From positions 1-48,302 of the forward strand of contig CALBHX010000078.1 of NCBI GenBank assembly GCA_937892925.1: a stretch of 48,302 nt of DNA, written 5' to 3'. The notes under the pieces were generated by a model, which made no database searches, was not told the DNA's origin, and saw only the letters and a list, made by a program, of their open reading frames with translations. The translations under genes were made by a program, and so were the position numbers. Positions 32,839-41,645 of the stretch are shown in pieces. The stretch comes from an uncultured Lentisphaeraceae bacterium (GTDB lineage: Bacteria; Verrucomicrobiota; Kiritimatiellia; RFP12; DVOR01). Positions within the stretch are counted from its first letter, which is position 1. The number at the start of each line of letters is the position of its first letter.

Positions 32839-35340
32839 TCAAGGGACTTTGCGGGAAATGATCAGCTCTCCAGCGGAATCGCCCCCGCCATCGCCGGAGG
32901 CCGCCACCTTCAACGTATAACTCTCCAGCCCCGTGCGGTAACACGGCAAAGCGAGACTGTAACGATTTGCTTCCTGACGAATACCAGCATAACCGGCGTG
33001 AACATCTTCCGCCACCAGCTTCTCCCCTTCATAGAGACGGACAGATTTAATTTTAAGTGCATGCGCTCCTGTTTTCCAACGAATATCCACGGTGTAGACG
33101 CCCGCTTCGGTTATAACGTCCGAGACATCAAAGTCAAGCTCCACGGTGCCGGTACGCCCCTCGAGCCGCCAAGCGATACCCTCGCCCAACCGAAATGCCT
33201 CAGGATATTTCCCGGCCAAAGACTCCAAAAAGTCCAGAGCCCGGCAGACAACCGGGAACAAACCATCCACAACCATGGGCGGTTCATCCGCCCCCATCTT
33301 CAGAAAATGCGCATTCAAGGCGTCCAAAGCCGCATCTGCCCCGACTGGGTCTGCAAAGAAAACCTCCCACCGCTTGAGATAATAACCGGAAAACAGTCCA
33401 GCCAGCTGACGGTGGGCGTAATCATCAAGTGCGCCGCGTTTACCCGACCACATGGTGATCATTCGACGGTAGGCACGCACGGCGGTTTCGCCGCCCGTTC
33501 GGCGGGCACAAGCCTCATAGGTATCGAGCCGCCAACGGGGATGCTGCGCCAGAATGGCATCAGTCAAACGAATCGCCTCCAGAAAGGCCTGCCGCGCGGC
33601 GAGATCATCATGCGCAAGCACCAACAGCGGGCGCCCCACATCCGCCAACGCCTGACGTACGACATCCGCCAGGTCATAACAGAACGTTTCCTGCCGAAGA
33701 AGTTCGGGGAACGACTGGGCGGCCTTTACAAAGTGTTGTGCTGCGCGAAGCATAGCCGCAGGCGAATAATACAGCTCACCGCTAGACCACGTGGACGCTT
33801 TCCGCACCGTCCAACCCGGACGTGCACAGTAAATACTTTCCGTGCAGCCCTCCTGTTCACGCGTTGGCGCATACGCTGAATCAGCCAAAATATGCCAAGC
33901 CTGCGCCAATGGCGCCGGGCAAAGACCATACCGACGAACGGTGTAATCCGTCAGCCATGCGCGTAACCCCTCCTCGCCCAATACACGTTCCGCGGGTATA
34001 AAGAAACGCGCCAATAACAAGTCGTAATAAACAGGGTTCGTCTGTAACCCCTCGGAGAGCAAACCGTATCCTGTGAGTGTTGAAGCTCCGGGTTGACGGG
34101 TCAGCTCACCCAAATCCGCCAATGCTCGGAGGCCGCCGTAAAGCCCGTGGTTCCCACCAAAGTTAAGCAACTCGCACCACAGCCACGGCACGCCATTGAA
34201 TGTGCGACGTGTACGATGTCCAGCCGCCATGTCGCGTATCAGAGCCTCAATCATGGCATAACGCTTATCCAACCCGCGCAACAGTGCCGGGCGCGGATTA
34301 CTCCCCCACGCCTGAATCATCCAAATAACGCCGGGCGAAGCGGCCTGTTGCGCCGCCTGTACCGCGCGGGCACACGCCGTCACATCTAGTCCGCCGATCT
34401 GCCCCCCCTCATGGAAAAGGTCTCCCGCAAAAGCATCCGCCGCCGTTATGCCATACACAGCGAAGAGGTGCTTATACCATAGAGCTGCTATTTTTTGAAA
34501 AGTCTTAGTAGTCGGATCCAACAGAATAGGGCGCACAAAACCTTCTACCCAGTTCCCCTGCTCCACAAACCGCGCGTCCGCATACGCCGATTTGGAGAGA
34601 AACTTCGGCAGATCGTGCGGCACCAACCCAGTGAACCCCTGTAGAATGGGTTTCATACCCAACGCGTGCGCTTCGGTTACAATGAACTGACCCAACGCTG
34701 CATCAGTAGCGATACGTTCCGGACACAACGGCCCGCCCAACCCCTCCAGATTACCCATACTCCACCATGCAGCAGCGGCCTCATCAGGGATGAAGGCGGC
34801 GATACGTTCTGCGGGATATCCCAACTCGGCCAGCGTCCGTCGCCACACCTCTGGAAGTCCGGCCTGTACCAACAGATACTCGAACCCGCTCAACGCCAGA
34901 CGATCCAACTCTTCACGCCACTCCGCCTCTCCCCAAAAGGCCATGGTATACGAGAGCGTACAATAATTGTAGGCCAACGTATGCGGTAACGCCGGAGTGA
35001 ACCGAAACGTTTTTTCCGGAGGCGGCATAGGCCCATCCAAACGATTTCCACACCATGACCAGTGTGCCCCCGCCACCGTACGCAAATAACAGCCCAGCCC
35101 GGCCGCCGCCAAGCGTGTATTGGGGGCCATAATGCGCAGACGTTCCCCCTTCAACGGTGAAACCGTAATATCCTTTACCTGCGGATCCACATGAAAAACC
35201 ACCCGATCCGCCAAATTAGGCGATACCCGAGCAGACAGTTCTTCCAGTGCTCCTGCCTGCAGTCCACTGCCAAGGCTCGCCAAAAACCCGCACAGCAAAA
35301 CTCCCCATTTCGCCCTATCCAATAATCCATGCGTGATCAT
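32839..35340 (-). CDS. Secreted alpha-N-acetylglucosaminidase, GH89 (NAGLU-like)
   Basis: Hydrolyses terminal alpha-N-acetylglucosamine, for example from heparan sulfate or class III mucin caps. 833 aa with an N-terminal signal segment (about 10-30). Family motifs run in order: NYCTLSYTMAFWGEAEW (about 125), AWWSMGNLEGLGGPL (about 190), DLFHEGGQ with the likely acid/base Glu311, WCELLNFGGNHGLYG (about 390) and LLSEGLQTNPVYYDLL with the likely nucleophile Glu430. The Glu roles come from family comparison with human NAGLU. A beta-sandwich of about 110 aa is added at the C-terminus. GGAG lies 10 nt before the ATG. A GTG 6 nt upstream is an alternative start. No transporter or sulfatase gene is adjacent. 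Confidence 0.92.
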   Translation of the reverse strand: MITHGLLDRAKWGVLLCGFLASLGSGLQAGALEELSARVSPNLADRVVFHVDPQVKDITVSPLKGERLRIMAPNTRLAAAGLGCYLRTVAGAHWSWCGNRLDGPMPPPEKTFRFTPALPHTLAYNYCTLSYTMAFWGEAEWREELDRLALSGFEYLLVQAGLPEVWRRTLAELGYPAERIAAFIPDEAAAAWWSMGNLEGLGGPLCPERIATDAALGQFIVTEAHALGMKPILQGFTGLVPHDLPKFLSKSAYADARFVEQGNWVEGFVRPILLDPTTKTFQKIAALWYKHLFAVYGITAADAFAGDLFHEGGQIGGLDVTACARAVQAAQQAASPGVIWMIQAWGSNPRPALLRGLDKRYAMIEALIRDMAAGHRTRRTFNGVPWLWCELLNFGGNHGLYGGLRALADLGELTRQPGASTLTGYGLLSEGLQTNPVYYDLLLARFFIPAERVLGEEGLRAWLTDYTVRRYGLCPAPLAQAWHILADSAYAPTREQEGCTESIYCARPGWTVRKASTWSSGELYYSPAAMLRAAQHFVKAAQSFPELLRQETFCYDLADVVRQALADVGRPLLVLAHDDLAARQAFLEAIRLTDAILAQHPRWRLDTYEACARRTGGETAVRAYRRMITMWSGKRGALDDYAHRQLAGLFSGYYLKRWEVFFADPVGADAALDALNAHFLKMGADEPPMVVDGLFPVVCRALDFLESLAGKYPEAFRLGEGIAWRLEGRTGTVELDFDVSDVITEAGVYTVDIRWKTGAHALKIKSVRLYEGEKLVAEDVHAGYAGIRQEANRYSLALPCYRTGLESYTLKVAASGDGGGDSAGELIISRKVP

Positions 35341-35485
35341 TTGCACTAATCTCCTTTTACATTACGCATTCTAACAAACCCATAACGCTCCAGCCGGTTC
35401 CTACTTCAAATACCTGCCCTGTGCATCTTTAATTGCGTATCCACACCCAAGTCAAGCTCCATTTCCTCCCAGCCCTCGAGACCAA

Positions 35486-35566
35486 GATCAAACCCGGGGC
35501 GGCTTCAACCAAAAGTTGCCCCGGGTTTGATCTCTACCCGCCCCGGATCTTCAAGTACCCCGGGTG
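35486..35566. repeat. GCCCC-core periodic array C (GH89/U32 intergenic)
   Basis: A perfect 15-bp inverted repeat, GATCAAACCCGGGGC (35486-35500) and its complement (35518-35532), is separated by 17 nt. The GGGG/CCCC centres are 23 bp apart. Another core CCGCCCCGGAT follows 22 bp later (35541-35544), then a weaker ACCCCGGGT after 17 bp. It lies between divergent genes. The inverted repeat could also fold as a hairpin. The rest of the 35341-35684 gap holds only the -10 listed. Confidence 0.72.
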
Positions 35567-35625
35567 AAACCAGGTGTCGCAGGCAAATCCCCTTTTTATA
35601 CGTTGCCGTTTTTTATTTAGATCGG

Positions 35626-35631
35626 TATACT
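35626..35631 (+). promoter_or_regulatory. -10 TATACT of the U32 gene
   Basis: TATACT with a start point predicted near 35638 gives a leader of about 47 nt before the ATG at 35685. No good -35 was found. Confidence 0.4.
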
Positions 35632-35684
35632 TTGATGCCATTGAATGGGTTGTTTCTCAACCCCGCAGACAAAGGATGAATCCC

Positions 35685-36920
35685 ATGCAACTTCCCGAAC
35701 TTCTGGCTCCGGCAGGCGACCGCGCCTCATTTCATGCCGCTCTAAATGCCGGAGCCAACGCTATCTACCTGGGTGTGGGGCCTTTTAATATGCGCCGGGC
35801 ACTGGATGGCAAGCTGGAAATCAACCAACTTCCCAATTTGGTTGCCTGCGCCCACGCACGTGGTGTCAAGGTCTACGCCACACTCAACACGATTATATTC
35901 CAACCCGAACTGGCACGATTGAAACAAACCGTGGAGCAATTGGCAAAGGCCAACGTGGATGCCGTGATTGCCTCCGATTGGGCGGTTATTCTACAAGCGC
36001 ACCGCATCGGACTGCCTGTCCACATCTCCACCCAACTTTCCGCCTCCAATGCCGAAACTGTTCGTTTCCTAGCCACCCAAGGTGCTGAGCGTGTGGTATT
36101 AGCAAGAGAATGCACGCTGGAGGAAATTGCCACCATCACCCGGGAAACCGGTGTACCCATTGAGATCTTTGCCCATGGTGCCCAATGCGTAGCTACCAGC
36201 GGGCGGTGTTTTCTTTCTCAGATAACGTATGGTTGTTCCGCCTCTCGCGGGCAATGTTTACAACCCTGCCGCCGGCGTTACCGCCTACAGGAAATCATTG
36301 AGGGCAAGGGGCCTGCCGCCACATTCGAAGTGGGAGCGGGCTATCTGCTCTCCGCAAAAGATTTATGTACATTACCCGTGTTGCCGCAAATCGTTGCCAC
36401 CGGCATTGCCTCCCTCAAAATTGAGGGACGAGCGCGTAATCCGGAATATGTAGCCAACGTGGTGCAAGCCTACCGAACGGCCCTCGATGCTATCGCCGCC
36501 GGGCATTACGATGATGCCTGCCGGGCGCACTGCATGGCACTAGTGGAGGCTGTCTATCACCGTCCCTTTGCCCAGGGACTGCTTTTGGGACGCCCCGGCA
36601 AAAATCAATTCGCCAGCACCGACGAAAACCTCGCCACGGAACAAAAGCAATATCTTGGCATTGTACGAAACTATTATGCTCGGCCGCAGGTAGCAGATGT
36701 GTTGCTGCACGATGGAACACTCGCTCCCGGGGATGAAATAGCCTTTCACGGATCAACCACCGGTGTATTGTCCTGCCGGGTTGGAAAACTCCGGCAAGAC
36801 GATCAAACCCCCGCCTCCATCAGCCGCGGCCAATGGGCAACCTTCCAAGTGCCTAGGCGTGTCCGCCCCGGCGACAAAGTCTACCGGATTGTCCATGTAC
36901 CAAATCCCAGACAAGCCTAA
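35685..36920 (+). CDS. Peptidase U32 family protein (TrhP/RlhA-like RNA hydroxylation)
   Basis: 411 aa. The N-terminal barrel starts LPELLAPAGDRASFHAAL, a signature of the family. The U32 signature EIFAHGAQCVATSGRCFLS (about 160-178) is followed by SRGQCLQPCRRRYRL, with four Cys that could bind an iron-sulfur cluster. The C-terminal beta part is SRGQWATFQVPRRVRPGDKVYRI. Members first called collagenases are now known to include the tRNA uridine hydroxylase TrhP and the 23S rRNA hydroxylase RlhA. The paralogue type is undecided here. The ATG at 35685 is chosen for AAAGGA 8 nt upstream. The frame extends back to 35574. Confidence 0.88.
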   Translation: MQLPELLAPAGDRASFHAALNAGANAIYLGVGPFNMRRALDGKLEINQLPNLVACAHARGVKVYATLNTIIFQPELARLKQTVEQLAKANVDAVIASDWAVILQAHRIGLPVHISTQLSASNAETVRFLATQGAERVVLARECTLEEIATITRETGVPIEIFAHGAQCVATSGRCFLSQITYGCSASRGQCLQPCRRRYRLQEIIEGKGPAATFEVGAGYLLSAKDLCTLPVLPQIVATGIASLKIEGRARNPEYVANVVQAYRTALDAIAAGHYDDACRAHCMALVEAVYHRPFAQGLLLGRPGKNQFASTDENLATEQKQYLGIVRNYYARPQVADVLLHDGTLAPGDEIAFHGSTTGVLSCRVGKLRQDDQTPASISRGQWATFQVPRRVRPGDKVYRIVHVPNPRQA

Positions 36921-36949
36921 CCTGACTCCCATTGGGATATAATATACGC

Positions 36950-37432
36950 TTATTCCACCGAAAGCACCTGCCCATGACGCAGATGGTAGAACTTCTGATT
37001 AGTTGACCCCCGAAACCGCATTTCCAGCGCACGACGCGCCAAAATGAACCGCCCATCCATCAGCATATCCAACTCACATAACAATAGACGACACTCAGGC
37101 TTTGCGCGAAGCTCCTCCAGTGTCCACCCGGAATAAGCCATCACCGTAAGCCCTAACCGATGGCACCACCGCGCCAGATGATAAAGTGGCTCAGGCTGAC
37201 AGAAGGGATCGCCCCCAGAAAACGTGATGCCATCGAGATTTTTACGGTTCTGCCAGATCTGCCGCATCAAAGCAAGCAACGAAATGGTTCGCCCGCCATT
37301 TGGATCATGCGTCTGCGGATTATGACACCCAGGGCAGTGATGCGGACACCCCTGCGTAAAGAGTGCAAAACGAAACCCTGGACCATCTACAATGGACTCA
37401 GGAATAATTCCGGCAATACGCACTGTCAACAT
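36950..37432 (-). CDS. nrdG: Anaerobic ribonucleotide reductase activating protein
   Basis: A radical SAM enzyme that generates the glycyl radical on NrdD. 160 aa, the standard length. The SAM/[4Fe-4S] motif CPHHCPGC (Cx3Cx2C) lies at about 28-35. GITFSGGDPFCQPE (about 68) is the GGE/GGD motif for SAM binding. The order nrdD-nrdG with a gap of about 110 bp is normal. That gap has an imperfect hairpin (stem GAATGCCG/CGGCATTC, 37466-37499) that might tune the ratio of the two proteins. The gene converges on the U32 gene with only 29 bp between. Confidence 0.95.
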   Translation of the reverse strand: MLTVRIAGIIPESIVDGPGFRFALFTQGCPHHCPGCHNPQTHDPNGGRTISLLALMRQIWQNRKNLDGITFSGGDPFCQPEPLYHLARWCHRLGLTVMAYSGWTLEELRAKPECRLLLCELDMLMDGRFILARRALEMRFRGSTNQKFYHLRHGQVLSVE

Positions 37433-37543
37433 AACAACAACCCCACCCCGCAGCTTCGCCCCAGGGAATGCCGCCCACCGACTTCGGCGGACGGCATTCG
37501 GGCGCCCATTAACAAACGCGAGGCAAAACCGCGTAATCGATTC

Positions 37544-39856
37544 TTAGAGGTGCTTCACTCTGTCACGCACTTCTGCAGCTTTAGCGTTGTTGAAACGATC
37601 CAATGTACCCACGAGGTAGCCTGTGATGCGGCGAATGCGCTCGAAGTGCGGGCCGCCATCATCCTCACGCCGTCCACACTTTGGGCAGACATCGTCAATA
37701 ATTCCGCGGTAGCCACACACCGGATCACGATCAAGCGGGTGATTGACAGATCCGTAACCAATGCCATGGAGAGCCATATGGCGAACCACTTTCTCAAAAG
37801 CTTCGGGGTTGTCTGCCATTTTACCATTGAGCTCTACATAAGTAATGTGGCCACCATTCGTCAACTCATGGTAGGGAGCCTCGAGCTCAATCTTACGAAA
37901 TGCACTGATTGGATAGTACACCGGGATATGGAAAGAATTGGTGTAGTATTCACGATCGGTTACTTCCGGGATGCATCCAAAACGCTTACGATCCATGCGA
38001 ACGAAACGCCCGGAAAGACCTTCTGCCGGGGTGGCGATAAGCGTGAAGTTCAGTCCGGTTTCCTGCGAGCAGCGGTCGGCATAATCGCGCATATGCTTAA
38101 TGATTTCAAGACCGAGCTTCTGGGCCTCCTCACTTTCACCATGATGCTTGCCGATCAAACTTTTCAGGGTTTCTGCCAAGCCAATGAACCCAAATGTAAG
38201 GGAACCATGTTTGATTACCTCGCGAACTTCATCATCAGGCCCAAGCTTCTCGGAATCCAGCCAAATACCCTCTCCCATCAGGAATGGGAAGTTCCGCACC
38301 CGTTTACGCGCCTGCACCTCGAAACGGTCGAGCAATTGATCCCGCACCAGTTGGAGCATATCGTCAAGCTGCGCATAAAAAGTCTTCAGACTGCCGTGGC
38401 TCTGAATGGCCAAACGAGGCAGGTTGATGGAGGTAAAGCTCAGATTACCGCGCTTCCAGACTTGCGCCTTGGAAGGATCGTAAACGTTATCCCCAATACG
38501 CGTGCGGCAACCCATATAACTGATTTCTGTTTCGGGATGTCCCTCTTTGTAAAGCTTGGCATTAAAGGGGGCATCCTGAAAGGCAAAGTTTGGGAAAAGC
38601 CGTTTAGCACTCACCTCACACGCAAGTTTGAAGAGGTCGTAATTCGGATCGCCTTCATCAAAGTTAACGCCTTTCTTAACGCGGAAGATCTGGATGGGAA
38701 AGATTGGCGTTTCGCCGTCTCCAAGCCCAGCCTGCGTGGTCAGAAGCAGATTCTTGATGACCATACGCCCTTCTGGGGTGGTATCCGTGCCGTAGTTGAT
38801 GGAAGAAAAAGGCGTCTGTGCTCCGGCACGGGAATGCATGGAATTGAGATTGTGAACCAATGCCTCCATGGCCTGATAGGTGTCACGATCAGTTGCTTTA
38901 AACGCGTGCATCCGGGCGAACGCCTGGATACGCTCAATGACCTGTTCTTCCACTCCGGCAGCGCGAAGAGCCTCTGCCTCGCGCGTTTTGAACGCGGAGT
39001 CATCAGCCTGGCTCATGGTGGGCGGCTCAGGGAGCGTGATGTCGGCAGCAAGATCGGAGTTACACAACAGCTCAATAGCCTCACGCATAGCCGTCCGATA
39101 ATGTCGGGCATAGGTCATGCGCACGCCGTTAGCCATCGCGTAGTCAAAATTCGGCACAGCCTGTCCTCCATGCTGATCATTTTGGTTGGACTGAATAGCA
39201 ATACATGCCAGCGCAGCAAAAGAGCGAATATCTTTCGGAGGACGGAGGAAACCATGCCCCGTACTGAACCCACGTGAAAGCAAATCCACCAAATCAATCT
39301 GACAGCACGTCATCGTTAGGCTATAAAAATCCAAATCATGGATATGAATATCCCCCTGCTCATGAGCTCGGGCAATATCCGGACGGAGCATATTATCGAT
39401 GTAAAACTGCTTAGAACTTTCGGAGCCAAATTTCAACATGGAACCCATCGCAGTATCACCATCGATGTTAGCATTCTCACGCTTGACATCGCAATCCTTG
39501 GCCGAAGAATGAACGATATCAGCGAGAGTTCGCATCAACTTGGTGTTACGTTCTCGGGCGCGTGAGCGATCCGCCCGATAAAGAATATAACTTTTCGCAG
39601 AAACAGGCAGATTGTTATCCATAAGTACCCGCTCCACCGCATCCTGAATCTGTTCAATGTCAGGACTTTCGACCGTGATCTTTCGAGCGGCTTCCTCTGC
39701 CAGTTTGTTTGCCAATGCCTCCAGCTCAAAGTCATCCCGATCCTTCAGCTGTTCACTCGTTCGTGTTTGTGCCAACGCCTTCAGAATCGCTGTGGAGATC
39801 TTCGCAAGATTGAAGGGCACTTGACGCCCGTCACGTTTAATGACCGTCTTAATCAT
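37544..39856 (-). CDS. nrdD: Anaerobic (class III) ribonucleoside-triphosphate reductase
   Basis: Makes deoxyribonucleotides without oxygen via a glycyl radical. 770 aa. N-terminal ATP-cone (about 1-95; TVIKRDGRQVPFNLAKI). The catalytic barrel contains the thiyl-radical region LTMTCCQIDL (about 185) and SYMGCRTRI (about 450). The C-terminal RRITGYLVGTLDRF holds the radical glycine, Gly746. Just before it, the zinc site reads DPVCGY...VCPKCG, so one of the four usual cysteines (CPVC) is Asp. Activase nrdG is downstream. A candidate NrdR-box-like dyad lies 150 bp upstream. The presence of NrdD shows capacity for anaerobic growth. Confidence 0.96.
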   Translation of the reverse strand: MIKTVIKRDGRQVPFNLAKISTAILKALAQTRTSEQLKDRDDFELEALANKLAEEAARKITVESPDIEQIQDAVERVLMDNNLPVSAKSYILYRADRSRARERNTKLMRTLADIVHSSAKDCDVKRENANIDGDTAMGSMLKFGSESSKQFYIDNMLRPDIARAHEQGDIHIHDLDFYSLTMTCCQIDLVDLLSRGFSTGHGFLRPPKDIRSFAALACIAIQSNQNDQHGGQAVPNFDYAMANGVRMTYARHYRTAMREAIELLCNSDLAADITLPEPPTMSQADDSAFKTREAEALRAAGVEEQVIERIQAFARMHAFKATDRDTYQAMEALVHNLNSMHSRAGAQTPFSSINYGTDTTPEGRMVIKNLLLTTQAGLGDGETPIFPIQIFRVKKGVNFDEGDPNYDLFKLACEVSAKRLFPNFAFQDAPFNAKLYKEGHPETEISYMGCRTRIGDNVYDPSKAQVWKRGNLSFTSINLPRLAIQSHGSLKTFYAQLDDMLQLVRDQLLDRFEVQARKRVRNFPFLMGEGIWLDSEKLGPDDEVREVIKHGSLTFGFIGLAETLKSLIGKHHGESEEAQKLGLEIIKHMRDYADRCSQETGLNFTLIATPAEGLSGRFVRMDRKRFGCIPEVTDREYYTNSFHIPVYYPISAFRKIELEAPYHELTNGGHITYVELNGKMADNPEAFEKVVRHMALHGIGYGSVNHPLDRDPVCGYRGIIDDVCPKCGRREDDGGPHFERIRRITGYLVGTLDRFNNAKAAEVRDRVKHL

Positions 39857-39943
39857 AGATAATAGTCCCTATCCGGAAACAACCATAAACCTATCGCCGA
39901 AGATGCACCAGAAGCGCTCAACTTCCCCGGCGTGACGGTGAAG

Positions 39944-40018
39944 ACGATACGAAACCTTCTTCCATTCTGTCAAACTACATATGTAGACGCTCATTAGTCA
40001 AGATACAAGATATTGTAC
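39944..40018 (-). promoter_or_regulatory. Candidate nrdD promoter with NrdR-box-like dyads
   Basis: On the minus strand TTGACA (39968-39973) is 18 bp from TATCGT (39944-39949). Upstream lie a palindrome CTACATATGTAG (39975-39986) and ATACAAGATATTGTAC (40003-40018). The latter matches 12 of 16 positions of the NrdR box, acaCwAtATaTwGtgt. The two dyads are 30 bp apart centre to centre, close to the three-turn spacing of paired NrdR boxes, but the first matches the consensus poorly. Confidence 0.35.
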
Positions 40019-40368
40019 TATTAATCCCTTCATGAGAAGGTGAAACATCCCTTTAGAAGCGATAAAACACGGCCTTTCATGCCATTCATGGGTAAACAGT
40101 CTCAAAGCGTATATTGTGGTGTGTCAAAACGTCCTTTTCATCTGTCGATTCTTTCACCTGCGTAACAGGACATCTCCATGACATCCACTATCGACTTCAT
40201 CATGTACACTTCCGCTCTCTTCCCCCTGTTAAAAAGAGCTTCTTCCCATATAGCAGCTCGATATTGTTCAGAAATACAGTTACTCATACACCCCCAATCG
40301 TATGCGACTGCACGCAACCGGCCAAATCATAGGATACTGAAATACACTCAAAACCAACAACCATTCGA
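40019..40368. other. Intergenic stretch with no gene seen
   Basis: This part of the gap between nrdD and rnpB holds no frame with a ribosome site and no family resemblance. It is AT-richer than its surroundings. A half NrdR-box-like TATTGTG lies at about 40112-40118. Confidence 0.4.
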
Positions 40369-40408
40369 CTCGCCCCAATCTTGAGACGAACTCGGGTTGG
40401 GGTGATCT
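40369..40408. repeat. Degenerate GCCCC-core element D
   Basis: CTCGCCCCAATC and the inverted GGTTGGGGTG form an imperfect dyad with core centres 26 bp apart, outside the 21-23 bp spacing of the other arrays. AACTCGGGTT lies between them. It is placed downstream of rnpB. It is included as a weaker member of the family because the flanks (GACTCG, AACTC) match. Confidence 0.5.
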
Positions 40409-40483
40409 CAAACAAAGAGGGAGGTATTCAGTGTCTGAAACCAACACTTTTATCAATCGTCTCAGGAAGCACGAAGTATACAC

Positions 40484-40513
40484 AAAAAGCCCCGGCGGAG
40501 GATTCCACCGGGG
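40484..40513 (-). terminator. Rho-independent terminator of rnpB
   Basis: A stem CCCCGGtGG/CCgCCGGGG (minus strand) with one mismatch and a 6-nt loop, followed by CTTTTTG. It begins 8 nt after the P1 end of rnpB. Confidence 0.85.
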
Positions 40514-40520
40514 AAGAAAT

Positions 40521-40887
40521 TACCGGAGCTATAAGCCGAGTTCTGTACCTTTTCAGGTGTCAATCATTAAACTAAGCGCCCAACCCGCGAATGCAGCCGA
40601 AGCCGTTGACGGCGCGAGCCGCGCCTCTTCGCCTATTTGGGTTTGCTCCGAGCGGGGTTTGCCTTGTCATACCCGAAGGCACCGGTGGGCTCTTACCCCA
40701 CCTTTTCACCCTTACCGCCTGACGGCGGCGGTTTGTTTCTGTGGCACTTTCCATCGTTCGGGTTTACCCCGAACCCGCCGATCATTACAACCGGCCGCTC
40801 TGCTCTATGGAGTCCGGACTTTCCTCCCGAGGACACGTACTCGCCCTTACAGCAAGATGGCACCCCGAGCGATTGACCACTCCGGTA
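40521..40887 (-). ncRNA. rnpB: RNase P RNA, bacterial type A
   Basis: The catalytic RNA of RNase P, which cuts the 5' leader from pre-tRNAs. On the minus strand the conserved P4 strand GAGGAAAGTCCGGACTCC (near 40826-40809) and its downstream partner AGAACTCGGCTTATAG (near 40545) are plain. The ends pair as helix P1, TACCGGAG (40880-40887) with CTCCGGTA (40521-40528). That sets the boundaries and a length of about 367 nt, normal for type A. The GGGTGNAAAGG-like J segment is also visible (AAGGGTGAAAAGGTGGGG). It begins 22 nt after the zinc-ribbon gene, a common neighbour of rnpB. Confidence 0.93.
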
Positions 40888-40909
40888 AAAAGAGGTCGTT
40901 TACCACCCG

Positions 40910-41620
40910 TTACACTAAAATACGCCCACAAGAAGGGCACTTTACAAGCGGTGCCCCTGGATCCTGATCGGCATGGAGTACGGCCTGCGTTACAGCCGGT
41001 GGTTGCCGCAGGTTACACCCTGTACACAAGCCCTGAGCGCGATCATAATGCACCACACATGGCCAACGGGTCAACATCAACCGGGAATAATAAGCAAGCT
41101 GACTCACCGGAACTTTGGCCTCACAGGCCGCACGACAAGCTTTCACCTTTTCCATCTCCGCCTCTACAAGGGCTTTACGCGCATCGATGGCATTGAAGAT
41201 TTCTTGCACTGCGACTTCTTCTTCTGCCTCAAACGCACGCGCCTGATCCAGTCGGCGTTCAGTAGGCGTGAGGTTTTGCTCAGCCGCACGGGCAGCACCT
41301 TCCGCCAGTCGGCCAGCCTGCAAAGCCTGTTCATGCTCACGAGCAGCAGCCTCCAATCCACGGGCACTCGTCATACCAATGGCATTCTGTTCGGCGCGGC
41401 TCATCTGCTCACGCCGGCGTGTATAATCGTGTTGGAAACGCTCAAGCTCACGAAGGGCTGCGAGGTTTTCCTGCGTGGCCGCTTCAACTGCATCGCGAGC
41501 GCTTTGCAACCGCGCCTTGGCATCAGCTCGACGCTTGGGAAGCAGAACTTTAAGTTCACGCTGCAATTCACGAAGACGGGAGTCTTCTTCTTGAAGGGCG
41601 AGGAGACTTTGGATATCCAT
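40910..41620 (-). CDS. C4-type zinc-ribbon coiled-coil protein (COG1579/CT398-like)
   Basis: 236 aa. Long antiparallel coiled coil (about 1-175; LQEEDSRLRELQRELKVLL, then Ala/Glu/Arg-rich), followed by a zinc ribbon with CTGC (about 204) and CPSCGRILV at the C-terminus. This is the conserved family of unknown function that includes chlamydial CT398. In that organism it has been linked to the flagellar/type III or sigma-54 machinery. Here no such genes are near. The ATG at 41620 has AAAGGA 7 nt upstream. A longer frame runs back to 41668 inside hydG. It lies between hydG and rnpB on one strand. Confidence 0.85.
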   Translation of the reverse strand: MDIQSLLALQEEDSRLRELQRELKVLLPKRRADAKARLQSARDAVEAATQENLAALRELERFQHDYTRRREQMSRAEQNAIGMTSARGLEAAAREHEQALQAGRLAEGAARAAEQNLTPTERRLDQARAFEAEEEVAVQEIFNAIDARKALVEAEMEKVKACRAACEAKVPVSQLAYYSRLMLTRWPCVVHYDRAQGLCTGCNLRQPPAVTQAVLHADQDPGAPLVKCPSCGRILV

Positions 41621-41645
41621 ACGTATTCCTTTAATTTGAAAGGGA

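Noticed and set aside
36930..36949. TATAAT just before the nrdG stop side (36938)
   Set aside because: It lies between two convergent genes with no downstream frame in the right orientation and no -35, so it is probably chance.
37160..39277. A 705-codon open frame on the plus strand across nrdG and nrdD
   Set aside because: It is antisense to nrdG/nrdD, whose family motifs are unmistakable. The translated product has no domain pattern and no ribosome site.
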